Source: Opisthocomus hoazin (lineage: Eukaryota > Chordata > Aves > Opisthocomiformes > Opisthocomidae). From it: a stretch of 64,000 nucleotides of DNA. A model generated the notes under the pieces. The model did not search any database. It was not told the DNA's origin and was given only the letters and a program-made list of their open reading frames with translations. The position numbers and the translations under genes were made by a program. Shown in pieces: positions 26,568-39,222 of this stretch. Numbering within the stretch: position 1 is the first letter of the stretch; the number at the start of each line of letters is the position of its first letter. The stretch lies in assembly GCF_030867145.1 (NCBI RefSeq), contig NC_134414.1, positions 75,630,504 through 75,694,503 of the forward strand, written 5' to 3'.

Positions 26568-26725
26568 CCGGAGCCGCGCTCGGTAGAGGCCGTGTGCCAG
26601 GACCCGTCTCATGCGCTGCACCTCTGCGGGGGAGAGCCCGCGCCGGCTCCCGCCGCCCCTGTGGAGAAGAGAGGAGTGTCAGTGCGGTGTTAATGAGCTG
26701 GGTGAGCGCTGTTCCCGTGAAGCGA
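26380..26725. other. GC-rich pocket around SLC9A4 exon 9
   Basis: About 300 bp packed with G, C and CpG, bounded by a G/A-rich run on the left and the CR1 tail on the right. It contains exon 9 and the start of intron 9. It may be a small CpG island or a local product of GC-biased gene conversion; the sequence alone cannot separate these. Confidence 0.7.
26568..26658 (-). CDS. SLC9A4: SLC9A4 exon 9: GC-rich, diverged regulatory-tail exon
   Basis: Encodes Gln 576 to Arg 606. After the split Gln it reads GGGSRRGLSPAEVQRMRR then VLAHGLYRARLR; the mammalian block is (K)RLSPEDVESIRDIL...MYQVRQR. Position, phase (2 in, 0 out), acceptor CTCCACAG and donor GTGCGT all fit, and only with this exon do exons 8 and 10 join in frame. 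I count 71 G/C of 91 bases, far above the other exons. The changes favour Gly, Ala, Arg and Pro, the residues of GC-rich codons, and acidic positions of the mammalian block became Ala, Gln or Arg. Confidence in the exon is high; the exact donor is less sure because GT also occurs nearby. Confidence 0.88.
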
Positions 26726-27412
26726 TCATAGAATCATAGAATCATGGAAAGTTTTGGGTCGGAAGGGACCCCTAGAGGTCACCTAGTCCAGCCCCCCCGC
26801 AGCGAGCAGGGACACTGCTAACTAGATCAGGTTGCTCAGAGCCCTGTCCGACCTGGTCTTGAATGTTTCCAGGGATGGGGCCTCCACTACCTCTCTGGGC
26901 AACCTGTGCCAGTGTTTCACCACCCTCATTGTAAAGAATTTCTTCCTTATATCCAGCCTAAACCTACCCTGTTTTAGTTTAAAACCATTACCCCTCGTCC
27001 TGTCACTGCTGTCTCTACTAAAAAGATTGTCCCCATCTTTCCTATAGGCTCCCTTTAAGTACTGAAAAGCTGCAATCAGGTCTCCCCGCAGCCTTCTCTT
27101 CTCCAGGCTGAACAAGCCCAACTCTCTCAGCCTGTCCTCATAGGAGAGGTGCTCCAGCCCTCGGATCATTTTTGTAGCCCTCCTTTGGACCCACTCCAAC
27201 AGGTCCATGTCCTTCTTGTGCTGAGGCTCCAGAGCTGAACGCAGTACTCCAGGTGAGGTCTCACCAGAGCAGAGTAGAGGGGCAGAATCACCTCTCTGGA
27301 CCTGCTGGCCATGCTTCTCTTGATGCAGCCCAGGATACGGTTGGCCCTCTGGGCTGCCAGCGCACATTGCCGGCTCATGTCCAGCCTTTGCTCTATCAGT
27401 ACTGCGAAGGGC
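26725..27412 (-). mobile_element. CR1 LINE 3' fragment, minus orientation
   Basis: About 690 bp of CR1. The minus strand reads [82 protein letters not shown] and [13 protein letters not shown], then the tail (plus strand: ATCATAGAATCATAGAATCA). The longest open frame is 181 codons; a frame change is needed near 27.2-27.25 kb. The element ends about 66 bp upstream of the exon 9 acceptor. Confidence 0.96.
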
Positions 27413-30400
27413 CTTTCAGGGACCAGTGATGCCACCAAACATCCGAAGATGAATAAAAAACATCATATTTTGCTCTTTCCTGGGTTTTATCAATATGCTG
27501 GGGTGTCGGAACAGGCCCTAAGCCTTCATCCGGCTGGCAGCAGAAACTCCCCTTTTCTTCCTGAAAGCTTCCCAGGGAAGCTCGTGTGTAAGGACCAGCC
27601 GGGGCAACAACCAGCTGCACGTTGGGGAGGGCCCTGCGAGTTTGCTCCTCTGTCTGAATACGTTCCTCAGCGTGGTGTCGCGGGCTGGGCCTTGCATCCT
27701 ACTGGTTTCAGCTCCTTGGAGAAGGTGCAGCAAATCCTCAAGAAATGAAGCACATGCCGATGAAGGGGTCCGAGAGATGTGCCCTGTGGTGAGGAGAACG
27801 TCTAGGGTTTCCTGCATGAGCCCGTTTCTCCATTGGAAATGAAAGAGCTACCCAAACGATAGCCATCTCTGTTCTTTTAACAAACTGGAACAAGAAGCCC
27901 GCAGTGACTTGCAGCTGCCCGGCCTTCGCCCGGGCAAAACAATGGACGGGGGCAGCAGCGAAATGTTAGCTGGTTCTGCTAAATGGGTCAGTCTCTGTGA
28001 GAGTCAGCGTTCAGCTGAATTCCCAAGAAAAGAAAGGGAAAGAGACAGTAATCATTCAGGATGAATCAGTCCGAGCTCATCCTGTTGCTTCTGGTTTTTT
28101 CCTTTCTCCATTTTGCTTTCTTGCATTTTGGGGTTTTTTCTTGTTTGTTTGTTTTTTTAAATAAATTGCAAGTCTTTGTTCTCAGCTAAGTGATGTCCTG
28201 AAAGTGTTGTCTGTAAATTGTGTGATTAAAGAATGGATTGTGATCAGTTTACAGTATTGCCAAAGCTTTGTGTGAGTTTATTTTGTGCTCGCTCTAAAAT
28301 AAAATGAAAACTTCTAACAGCAAAGGTAGGTAGATTCAAACTAAACTAAGATTATACTGTAAACATAGGAAAAAGGTTGGAATTTGCAATTACAGCTAGT
28401 TTAACAAAATTACCACTGTTTTGTGCTGTAATCTAACATGAATATCTTGAAAACTTGTAAGACCATCATGACCTGCCTGGATTCTACATTTTACTGCTGC
28501 TCACCATCAAGTAGACAGTGAGAACTGGTGGCCTGGCCCTCTCCAAGGTTTCGGCATGTGTTTTCATTCTGCATCAGACCAAAACTGAGATCTGCCAAAT
28601 TTCTCGTGAAGTCAAAAGCAAGAGAGAAATTGACAGTCAGTTAAGGACTAGGGTTAGAGATAGGGCTGGGGTAACCAGTAGGTTAAGGATCTCACTGAGG
28701 CGTGAGAGACCCATGAGTCTATCACTCATTTATTGGCAAGCCGGAGTGACACAGAAGGACTCCTTTTCTGGATTTGACCAGAAATCTTATCCTGGCCCTG
28801 ACAAACCCTTCCCAACAAATGTTTAATTGACATTCGTCAATTCTCAACAGCAGCAACAGCAACAAAGCTAAGTATTTACCAGCAGGGAAGAAAGCCCGTC
28901 ACCGCCACCTGATTCCAGGTCAGCTGGGTGGCTTCGTTGGTTGACTGGTTGGTTGGTTGGGTGGGTGGGGTTTCACTTGCTTTCAGCCCTCAGGGATAAC
29001 GGTGAGAAGATCAACAGATGCAGCCAAGTTTCCATGCTTAGGTGTAATGCACCTTTATTCCGTACTGGGTCTGGTGTGTCACAGGCTGTGGGACAGCCCA
29101 TCTTTCCATAGCAAGGAAAGCAGTCTCTTTGCTGTCAGCAGCCGCTAGCTGCTGTCGCTTTGGACAACAGAGAGACCCTAGGTACACCTGGGAAAGCAAA
29201 CACAAGCACAGCCCCTGGGGACTAGCGGCAATCTAGCCCGTCAATGAGTAGTGGTCTGTAAAATGCAGGTTTGGCTCATTTGTGTAATGCAAATCAGACT
29301 ACCTTAGTTGGTGCAAGTGGCTTTGACATGATAGGGTATAACTGTATGTCTGGTCTGCGCTTCACTGAATGTCTCCACAGGGTCTTTACACCTTACAGCT
29401 GGGAATCAGTAGGGAAAGGTGATGGAGCAGAACTCCACTGGGAAGACATCAGATCATCTCTTTACTTTTCCAGTTGCATACCGGACCCCCTCCACGTGCC
29501 AGCATAGAAGTGGCCAGTCCATAGTCATTTAAAGGCTTATCGTTTTGCTCTTAAAGTGAGTTAAATAAAATAAATAAAGTTTGCTGAGTTCCAGCTGGGA
29601 TAGCAAGAGAACAAACAGCATGAAGATAGTCCATATTGTTCTTGAGCACAACTAACAAATGTGATTTGTTTTTGTGGGATTAGATATTAACCCACCCAAC
29701 TGATAACAATGCACAGGTATGGTAATAAGGAACAGATTGCTTTTACGTTTTGCAATATACAATACATTAAAAAGGGACTTTCAAAAAAAAAACCCAAACA
29801 AGTTTGGTATGTTACCAAACCCGTAAAGCAATCCTTACTGAAACTATTTCTTTGTTCTCATTGAAACTTACAGCATGTTACAACAAAGCACAGCACAGAA
29901 GATAGATACATTTGCAAATAAAATACTTAAATGATAATACACCCTGAAAACTGACAGTCTCTCTAAAATAAATCTCTTCTTTAGACATTGATACATGGAG
30001 GAAATAAAATGCCTTCCCCAAACCTTGTAAGATTATATTTGTATGTTATATCTGAAATTTTGAACTCTGTGAACTCTCCACCAATCTTCACAAGTCCTGT
30101 GAAGGAAGTTCCGCTGATGAGGCACAGCTCTTGCAGAACTGCACCACTACAAATGACAACACGGCACTGGGTTCTGATCTGTACTGTATTGAAGCATTCG
30201 AAGATTTACTCTTGCAAAGTCAATATTGCAGTAACACGAAGCCAGCAATGAGTAAGCTCGGAGTCAAACCATCTCTCTCTAATGGGCATTTCCCACCCAC
30301 CCCCCCAAACAGCCATACAAATACAGTTTTGATCATATCTTCTAGGCTGTGCTTTTGCCTTTTAAATCCTCGTTTCTACGGCTTACATTCTGCAGACCAT

Positions 30401-30867
30401 CACAACAAAATGCTCTATGTTGGTTCAAATGTGGATTCTTTGTTGCACAGTCCACGGGCAAATTTCTCTAGTCTGCACTGGAGATACTTACTGCATAGTG
30501 GACGCCCACTCCACCTGCAGGAATCACACCAGCATTAATGCAATTTCTGAGAACAATGCTAATTCACAGTGCTGGAGATCTGCCTTGATTGCTGTAGAAT
30601 GTTTCCCCTCACGTACCTGAAGACTGCAGAACTGATCAGAAGTGCTAATGAGAGACTTTACTCACTGCTACGACATTGAAAATACTGCTTTACATCCCAT
30701 ATGTTGGAATTTGATTTTAAATCTCTGCTTGTTTATGGCCAGATTTTTGTATCCTCACTGAGGATAGGGACTTTAGGTATGAGCTATCTCAGTGATAACA
30801 ATCGAACAATTTACAAATGCTTCCATTAGAAACCTTTTAGTCTTAAGCAGGTTCACTTATCGCTCAG

Positions 30868-31045
30868 GAGAATGGAGACAGAAGAACTGCAGCATTGGCT
30901 CAGACCGAAGATCCAACAACAAGCTCACTATCCTGTCTCCTCCAGTGCTCAGCAGTGGACACCTATCGAAGGACAGAGCTGGGAAAACACGCGTTTCCCT
31001 AGAATGCTCTCACAGCCTCCAAGGGTTAGAATGTTTCTGAGCCAT
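30868..31045 (+). repeat. Probable ancient interspersed repeat
   Basis: The segment GCATTGGCTCAGACCGAAGA through ATCCTGTCTCC and CAGTGGACACCTA resembles a motif string I associate with old dispersed repeats in sauropsid genomes. I cannot assign the family or its exact limits. Confidence 0.35.
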
Positions 31046-31925
31046 AGGCTGCACTTTGTGTTTTGAAGTTGACACTTGATTTTGAAAAAGGGTCTCTCAC
31101 TAGGAGAACCTGTGCATCAGAGGTTGGTGCAGAGCAAAATTCAATTACAGCCAGAGTAGAGCTAACAAAAATTAACCCATCATAGCAGGTGTTTACTATA
31201 GAATATTTTAAAATCTAAAGTCTCAGCTCAGGAGAGAACTTCTGAACTACATTGAAGCAATTTGTCTTTTATTTTCCCTTTCCCTTGAGAAAATAAGAGG
31301 AATGTGGTTTGATTGCCATAGATTGTCTACCCAACTCTCACATTTTCTCTGGGCTCAGAAGAGTTAAGGGAATACAGCAGACAGAAAGGAGCCTAACAGA
31401 CACACAATCTTTTTGAGTATCATCCGTTCAGCATAGAATGATTTAGAAAGAAAAGGGCTAGGTCTTACGCTGCATGCTGACATCAGTTTCAAGAAAGCAG
31501 ATGAATCTTGACATGATTAAGCCAAACAGTTTCAAAAGAGATTATAAATTAACATCCTGTTGGTATTTGAACTTTCTGGTGTGGGTGGAGTTGAACATTC
31601 AGAAAAGGAAAATATGCTGGGCCCTGCCAGAGGCTGCTGCAAAATGGAGAGGGGTTGTAGGATGCAGCAGCAGAGAGCAGGCAGTAGCAGCAACAGTGGT
31701 CAGCAGGAGCTCGGGAAAGGGTCTGTGGGGAGCAATTGCCATTAGCAGTACCCACACTCTGGACAGTGGGTTGCAAGGTGATTATAAATACACACACAGC
31801 AGTTAAAGTACGCAGGAGCAAAGATTTGTAGACTTCTCTGCTAGAGGGTAGTTGCCTCAGTGGTGAATCTGGAGATCCCACCAGTTTTCTTCCCTGGTCT
31901 GTCTGATGCCTAGCGGATTACTGTT

Positions 31926-32336
31926 TCATAGAATCATAGAAACATAGAATGGTTTGTTTTGGAAGGGACCTTTAAAGGGCATCTAGCTCAACCTCCCTGC
32001 AATGGACAGGGACATCTTCAACTGCATCAGGTTGCTCAAATCCCCGTCCAACCTGACCTTGAATGTTTCCAGGGTTGGGGCATCTACCAGCTCTCTGGGC
32101 AACCTGTGCCAGTGTTTCACCATCCTCACTGTAAAAAAATTCTTCCTTATATCCAGTCTAAATCTACCCTCTTTCAGTTTAAAACCATTACGCCTTGTCC
32201 TATCACTATAGGATGAAAAGTTTGTCCCCATCTTTCCCATAGGCCCTCTTTAAGTAATGAAAGGCCACAATGAGATCTCCCTGCAGCCTTCTCTTCTCCA
32301 GGCTGAACAACCCCAACTCTCTCAGCCTTTCCTTTT
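31926..32336 (-). mobile_element. CR1 LINE 3' fragment, minus orientation
   Basis: A 5'-truncated CR1. The minus strand encodes the ORF2 C-terminus ([42 protein letters not shown] with one frame change between blocks) and ends in the tail seen on the plus strand as TCATAGAATCATAGAAACAT. Its truncated 5' end lies about 55 bp inside intron 8 from the exon 8 donor. Confidence 0.95.
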
Positions 32337-32391
32337 TTGTCTCTTTCTGTCCTGTACCTACTCTGCAGAGGGTCAGGAGGTCAGTACTCAC

Positions 32392-32553
32392 TGTAATGAA
32401 TCCGTGGATAATTTTGAAATTTTCATGCCACTCTCAGCCATCTCGATGGCCATTTTTATCTCCATCTTTTTGTACAATGACACAATGCTGGATTTGGGCT
32501 GGTGTTCCCGAATTAAGATTTTCTTCAAATACTTATTGTCAAACTTCTTAAAT
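32392..32553 (-). CDS. SLC9A4: SLC9A4 exon 8: start of regulatory tail
   Basis: Encodes residues 523-575 and two bases of Gln 576. It reads [40 protein letters not shown], then a variable Ser/Thr-rich end (KLSTDSLQ). The first two thirds are strongly conserved across NHE2 and NHE4. The acceptor is TTTGCAG; the donor GTGAGT follows TTACA (phase 2) and lies about 55 bp from a CR1 insertion. Confidence 0.93.
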
Positions 32554-34890
32554 CTGCAAAAGACGTATTAAAATCAAAGTGTAAGAAAGGAAATGTGTTT
32601 TATTTCTGTGCAAGCTGATCTTCATTCAAACCCACATGTATATAATTCAGCAGTGGAAACCGAATCCGAACTGAAGGCACCTGTGGATTCTTAAAGGCCT
32701 GTGAGCAGAGACCTTTAGGTGGACATTTGGCACGGTCTGCTATCCCACAGAGATTGCAAAGCCCACCAGACAAAAGAAAGAAACAAGCTGCAATCAGAGC
32801 GAAAAAGAGGACTGGGTGTGCGTTTGCATGTAACACCGCCACGTTTGTCAGAAAAGAATATGGCCAGTCTCCACGCTTTTGTACAAATGTTGTATTCTCA
32901 TAGGGCATAACAGCAGCAGCTGCTCTTAAAGTAATCCTGGCCTATTCAGCCAGCCACCAATGAGGATCTAAATGGCCCAGCAGTTACAGTAGTTTGAGTC
33001 CCATTAAGTTGCTGATTATTTTGAATCCTGACAATTAGAGCAGAGAAAATACATTTCTTTGTATTCTGAATAAAAGAGAAATTGAATGGACCACAAAATA
33101 CCATGTGCTCACGTGCTGCAGATTGTAAAATATCCCTAACATGTGGCATAATTTGAATGTGAATGTGTGCATGCACGCTTTGGAACAGGTATGTGCCTTC
33201 AGGCAGATGTGTAGCAGAACAACGGCAGATCTTCTTATATGTTTCTTTCAAAGGAACAGTTTACCACAGCAAGGTAATGTGCTCCACAATGCTAGGGAAA
33301 GCACTGCAGAGTTTATATATTTTTTCTTAACAAAGGGTAGTGTTTATACATTGATAGCAGAGGTAGGTACAGAAATGTTTCTACTGGGATTAGAGCTCTT
33401 TATGGTTTTCTATGTAACAGAAAGCCTCCTGGAGCGTCATCACTTAGGTAGTTAATTCTGATATAAATATGCTAAACATCTTTAAAGTGGCATAGAAAAG
33501 TCTAGCGAATACTTTTTAATACGGTCTTCTTACAATAAATGTCTTCACATACAGTGTGGGTTTTTCAATCTGCCCCTGAGCTGAAACACTACATTTCTGG
33601 CTAGTTTGCACAAAACTCTTCTCATAGCTGTTGGGTAGATGTGAGATAAGGGGATAACATTTTCTCACAGAAACATGTAAATGCAGCTATTTCAATGGAA
33701 TTACACCTCCAGCAGACATTTGTTTTGCTTATTGACTGCACAGGCAGTGGCATGGTCCCAGTAGGTGGGACCTCTCTGTGCTCCGGGAGCCAAGAGGACA
33801 TTTTAGTTTCTGGGTCCAGGTATGTGCCCTAGCCCATTGCATCATTACTCCTCACTGGGCCAAGAACTGGATGCAAACCAGCCACCTTCTTCCCACTCTT
33901 CATTCCTGAGTTCCATAGGGAGAGACCCGGTCATGAAACGAGTTGCCTCACTGACTGGATTACAATCAGTGACAGAGCCCACTGACTGGATTACTGGGGT
34001 CCAGTTGCTGAAAGGTGAAGCAGAGGACTCCAGCACAGAAGTCTAGGCATAGCTAGGATAACTAGGGATAACTTTTAGCCCACAGCATCACAATAAGATG
34101 TTTGTGGGAAAGGAACTAGTCTCTCCCCAGACTTCCCTTTGCATGCTGCCATGGGGGCCAACAGGATCACAGGGCTCCCTTAGGGAAAAGGTGAAGGGAA
34201 TGGCAGCTCAGAATGGTGGGTCCGTCTCTTTTGGGCAGTGCCTGGAAGAGACAGAAAGCTTCACAAAACCACCTCATCCTGCTTGCAGAAGACACAATGC
34301 AGGTCCTGCGTTTCTCAGTGAAGAATAGCTTGAAAGTATGTGCTTATGCTACTGGATATTTAAATTGAATCATTGCCTTCAGTACTCTTATTTTGAATAT
34401 TACTGAATGCAAAGACGTGTAAGGCCAGGTGACTAACTATTATTGAATCTGTACTCACCAACAAGGGATCATATCTGCTGTGGAGGCTTACAGAAAAAGT
34501 CAGTGAAGCACTGGCACCTTACTTAACTTCTGTTGTAAATCCAGACCTGAAGGAGCACAGTCATGGATCTAAGATTTATGACAAAGCTGTGTGCACAGGC
34601 TGAGGTCTGCAACGTGGGTTCCAGTGCTATCTTTTTCTTTGAGAAGGCTTATTTTCTGCTTGTATCTGCAGAAACAATTTAGCAGGCAATATACAAGTAC
34701 TGCACTCCCAAGAGATAACGGTTACTCAGGAGTTCACTTTTTAAAAAAAGATATTGCAAATGTCCCTAATATTTTCATGCTATTTTAGCTCTATGGGGCA
34801 CAAGGTTGATTTCCTATTCTGTTTACCTATTGTATTTTACATGATAGATATGTGATTTTATTATAGTAGGCTGCAATAAGAGATGCTTAC

Positions 34891-34961
34891 TTATCTCTCA
34901 GCTGATAATGACTCCAGTGTCCACATATGTCTTCAATACCAGCCTTCAAGTGATCCATCAA
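34891..34961 (-). CDS. SLC9A4: SLC9A4 exon 7: CHP-binding helix
   Basis: Encodes residues 499-521 and two bases of Lys 522: LMDHLKAGIEDICGHW then SHYQLRD. In NHE1 the equivalent segment is the calcineurin B homologous protein (CHP) docking helix; I infer the same role here. The acceptor is TTCTGTAG and the donor GTAAGC (phase 2). Confidence 0.95.
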
Positions 34962-36300
34962 CTACAGAAGCAAACATGGAAAAATTTTAAGTGGCCATTA
35001 TGAGAAAATAATGTCACTACAAATATGCAATTGTTAGTAGGATTTTGAGATTTTTTAATTGGAGGGTGTGAATTAATTCTGAGAGCATCTACATTTCCCT
35101 AAAAATCCCACTGTAGCAACTCCTATGCTTGGCTGCAGTGGCAATATTTTGATGGAGGTGACAAGTCTGTCAGTCTGCTATCATCTCACTATCACCCAGC
35201 AGCATATAGGCCCAAATAAAGAACTATGTCCAGTGGAAGATGACACTGAACATCCAAATTCCTGGTCCTCTTTGTCTACTGAGACCAAAAACTAAATTCT
35301 TGGTTCTGTCAGCCAAGTTTCCTTGCTGCATGTGTGACCTCCCTGAGATGGGCACAGGGCCAGGTACCCCACACCTTAACCTTTACCTTGACTGACAAGT
35401 CCTCTGAGGATTTTGTAAATTGTCATGAAACTGGTATGTTCATAGCTGCTAACTACTAGGATTTTCAGTCATCTTTTGTGTGTTTCTAGCATGATAGAAA
35501 CAGACAAAAAAAAAGTTGAATTCTTACATACATATTGTTAGAAATGGGGCTTTTAAATATAAGTTCCTTTCAAAGTTAAGTGTAAACGTTGAAATAGTAG
35601 GAATCAAATGCACTTCTAATCAGTTGGGATGCTCTAATTTTGCTTATGCCTCTGCATGTGCTTAATTTTAAGGCACAGTGTTTCTGTTAATTTCAAATAC
35701 ATTCCCTGTTGTGAAAATAAAAGCATGTACATATATTTTCTGTAGTGTCGTTAAGACAGTTTGAGCAGTTTTCTGTTATTTTATACAATGGTAACTTGAG
35801 AGCTAAAGCAAATGTTTGAGATGGGAAAAGATCATTACTCAGAAGAACTTGACACTAAATTTGCAGAGCAATGGTTTGACTCATTTCAGTTCAGTGATAC
35901 TTGATTAAAGACTTTGAAGGTGTCAGTATGTCTAGAACCAGTCAAAAGATGGCGACAAAGGTATCTGACAAATCTGACTGTGAAGGATGACGAGTGCATT
36001 TTGTAAATGCTACCTTTGTGTTTCTGTCCTCCCATGGTCACAAATATGAAGAAGTAAGGGCCCTGCTACACAATGACACTTGTAGTACACAGTTGTAATA
36101 TGATAGACCAGATGAATACAAATGACATCTAATATTTTTGAAAATTATGCATAGGTTTTCCTGCAAATGTTGTTAATAGCATTCACTGTCCAATTCCACT
36201 GAATGCCAGTGCTACCAAATGCCTCCGTTTGTTCAGCTCTTTTAGAACACTCTTTCTCTTCTTCTTTTTAGGATACCAGCTACTGATACAAAAAACTTAC

Positions 36301-36387
36301 TCGCACATGAATTTCTTCATTGATAGATTCCTTTTTGTTGGTCTTTTTAACATCTAGATATCTGACCAATGGTCCAATTGTGATTCC
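36301..36387 (-). CDS. SLC9A4: SLC9A4 exon 6: end of core, juxtamembrane segment
   Basis: A 29-codon exon (residues 470-498), too short to stand out as an open frame. It reads [15 protein letters not shown], then [14 protein letters not shown], matching the same 29-residue block of mammalian NHE4. The acceptor is AATGCAG and the donor GTAAGT, both phase 0. It begins the region that binds the CHP cofactor in NHE1. Confidence 0.95.
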
Positions 36388-37537
36388 CTGCATTTGGAAC
36401 AAGGAGTTGAAATGTTAATTACCTTTCCGAAAAAACAGAAAGGAAGCAAAAGGATTTAATTTTAATCAATTACAAAAGCTGTGTCTTAGACACAAGAATG
36501 ATCTGCTGCTTGCGTGGAGAGCTACAGGAAAGGAATAAAACTCAAAAACTTAAAAAAAAATTATGCACTTTTTTTTTTAAGTAAAACTGTATTTATCAAT
36601 ATGCTTTAACTACGTAAAGTAACTGACCCGTTGCCAGCCTTCTTCAAAACAGCACTCATTTGAAATAAAACATTATCTTTGTGAGGTTCTTGCAATCTTG
36701 AAACCTCTTACTTCAACATTTTCAGAATTATATTTTGGTTTTGTTTTTTCACTTATAAAATATTTTCAGCTATTCCTAATTCTTTACTGCACTGCTACTG
36801 AATAGCATTTAAAAAGGGGAATTAGAAACAAAATGTTTTTTCTGAAACATTCTGGTGGAATCTAAGTGGCTCACCACAAGTGCATAGTGCCCCATTGGCA
36901 CCCTAGAGTATCTGAGATACTGTTATGGGAAGATACAGAACATGGGGTGCAAGACCTCCAGAAGATCCAGTTCTTCCCAGTACAATGGTGGAAGCCAAGT
37001 GGAACAACCCAAACATTTGAAGTAGACACCTATTCTTACAAATCTGAATTGTTCTCTTTGTTTTTCTTTAATATTCTTTTACAAAGGATTTCAAAATGTT
37101 CTCATTTGCTCCCCAAGATGAATGAAGATAAAAGTAAAAAATTAAAAAACCTTCATAGAACAGACATATTGTTTTCTGTTCAGTTTCAGATATACCGCTA
37201 GTAGAGAATGATTCTGTGTTGAAGTGTAAAGTTAAAATGCTTCTAAATTTGGAAGCATTAGGAAGCACGTGTGGAGTGAACATAAGACATTTTGGTCACA
37301 AATTGTGCTTTTCCTTGAATACTTTAGAAGACACAGTTTTTCAATATAGACATACTGAAAAAGTTATTTAATAATATCTAAAAAGCCCTGAATGGGTAAT
37401 TACCTAGTGCAGTGCTAAATCTGGCTATAAAATATGATAACTTGTCCAAGTCTAAGAGTAAATTCAATGCAGTCTTCACTGTGAAGCTTTCAGACATGTC
37501 TATCACATGAAAGCAGTCCATTAAGAATTATACTTAC

Positions 37538-37740
37538 TTGGATGAACACAGTGAAGTATATAACTACAAGAGTAGCAGTAATGAACAAGTTTTTTCTTGG
37601 GAAGAGATTTGCTGGGAGCAAGAATGCAAGAGAGAAGCTGCTGGCTCCTCGGAGGCCACTGTAGGAAATAATGAGTTGGTCTTTGAAGGTGAAGGGATAT
37701 GTTCGGAACTTGTTACTGATGTAGAAGAGAGAAAATACAC
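37538..37740 (-). CDS. SLC9A4: SLC9A4 exon 5: RGA helix and late core
   Basis: Encodes residues 402-469: [32 protein letters not shown] with the conserved Arg-Gly-Ala (432-434), [12 protein letters not shown] and the last helices [14 protein letters not shown]. The form [13 protein letters not shown] fits the NHE4 subtype (NHE1 has RGAIAFSL). The acceptor is CCTAG before GTGTA; the donor is GTAAGT after ATCCAA (phase 0). Confidence 0.96.
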
Positions 37741-39222
37741 CTAGGAAGGGAAAAAACCACAACTGTTATTAATTAAGGAGAAAAGGGAAATATTTAAAAC
37801 AAAATAAGATCTCAGCTCAGGCAGCTGTTGATAGACCTATCGTTTCAGTTTTGGTTTCTTGTAGCTTCTGTTTGACCAGCTACTGAATCTGTTTTGTGTG
37901 ATATAATCTCCTAGAAAAGACCATGGTTCCTAACTGCTTCAGGATTTAAATTCACTTATGCAGTTCAGAAGTGAGACTAGGGGAAAAGATTTACTTTCTC
38001 TATTTATGTTGCACAGTTCTTCTCCGAAGTGTTCTGGAAACAAGACAAACCACTGGATCAGAGTTGTTCCTGTGCCTTCCCTTACAATGTTTGCTGCTTT
38101 CTGCCTAAATTGTTTGAATAGTGCTGTACCAACAAGTCCTGTGAACAGGTTTACTGAACGGCAAAGAGTAATAGCATTTTAATTTTTAATCCTCTGGTTT
38201 ACTGTGTCTCTAATTCTCTGTTTATTTCTCAAATTTCATTTTACTTTTAGTAAAAGTTAAAATTAATCAGACAGCCTGTGGCTGTTTAAGGACTGCAGCT
38301 TTTCTTTATGGAGTATATTTAGCAATTTGCTTGATTTAATCTTCTTCATCTTCCGTAAGAAACATGTATCCTATATTTTGTGTGGAAACTGTTAAATTAC
38401 TGAAATAGAAGCTGAAAAATGCTGATAATTACTGGTATTATTTTACACAACTGTCACTATAAACTCCGTGGATTATTATAGGTAAGGCCAGTAGCAGTAT
38501 CTTGTTATGTAGGTTGCTGGATACCTCTTTATGTGAGACCTTTTTTGGCTACTTGTAACTATGTTAGACATCAGCTACTCAGACCGAAACTGCGTATGTG
38601 AGGTATCACCCTCAAGCCAATTCTCTTTATTCAGGCTTCAGAGAAAATGATGTAGTCATTTTAGCAAACAAATTTAGCAGAAAATATTTCGACCTTCCTC
38701 TGGAAAGCTCTAGCACTCCCCTTGGTGTCTGAGAGAAGGATGAACATGTGGCAGCAAAACAGCTTTTCCATCAGGAGAGCACTTTTTCTGTCTTGACTGG
38801 AAGGCTATTCCAATACAGACTCCGAAAGTAAGCCTTTAAAAACTTAGAGACCACGCCTGGTCCAGGATTAGCAAGAAAATATTTAATTACTTTCTTTTTG
38901 CTGTCAACTCACAAGAATCATATCACCTCTACTGTGCAGTACTTGTGTCATCCCTATATAATAGAGCTGTTCTGATGCATGTACTTGAACCTTCACAGGT
39001 TTCCACTTTCCTCTTTTCCTCTGGTTAAATGCCTTCCTCCAGGGCTCCCAGGCTTAAAAAACAAAGTTCTTGAAATGTGTGCGGGCTTTGAGGGTCAAAC
39101 CAACATCTTCTCCCTGCTCTGGTGTTCTTTTTGACTGAGGGATAAGCCACCTGAGAGATTTAAGAAGCAGCACTTTGATCTCAGATGTTTGATGCCAACA
39201 CGTAGCTGGTCCCAAATGTTAG

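Larger units (their letters stand above)
26659..32391 (-). other. SLC9A4 intron 8
   Basis: A 5.7 kb intron with CR1 copies close to both ends: one at about 31.93-32.34 kb near the donor and one at about 26.73-27.41 kb near the acceptor, both in the gene's orientation. Between them are a likely old repeat at about 30.87-31.05 kb and GGTTGGTT/GGGTGGGT-type simple sequence at 28.94-28.97 kb. The rest is unremarkable. Confidence 0.65.
32554..37537 (-). other. SLC9A4 introns 5, 6 and 7
   Basis: These three introns (1.15, 1.34 and 2.34 kb, separated by exons 6 and 7) hold no recognised repeat or exon. The stretch 36.5-36.8 kb is very AT-rich, and 33.78-34.33 kb is a mildly GC-richer patch with short frames that match nothing. 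Confidence 0.6.

Noticed and set aside
28620-28700. TTAGGG-like wording suggesting an interstitial telomere repeat
   Set aside because: The motif occurs only singly and irregularly; no tandem array.
32257-32571. 104-codon plus-strand frame over exon 8
   Set aside because: It spans a CR1 fragment and the reverse complement of SLC9A4 exon 8; no homology in that direction.
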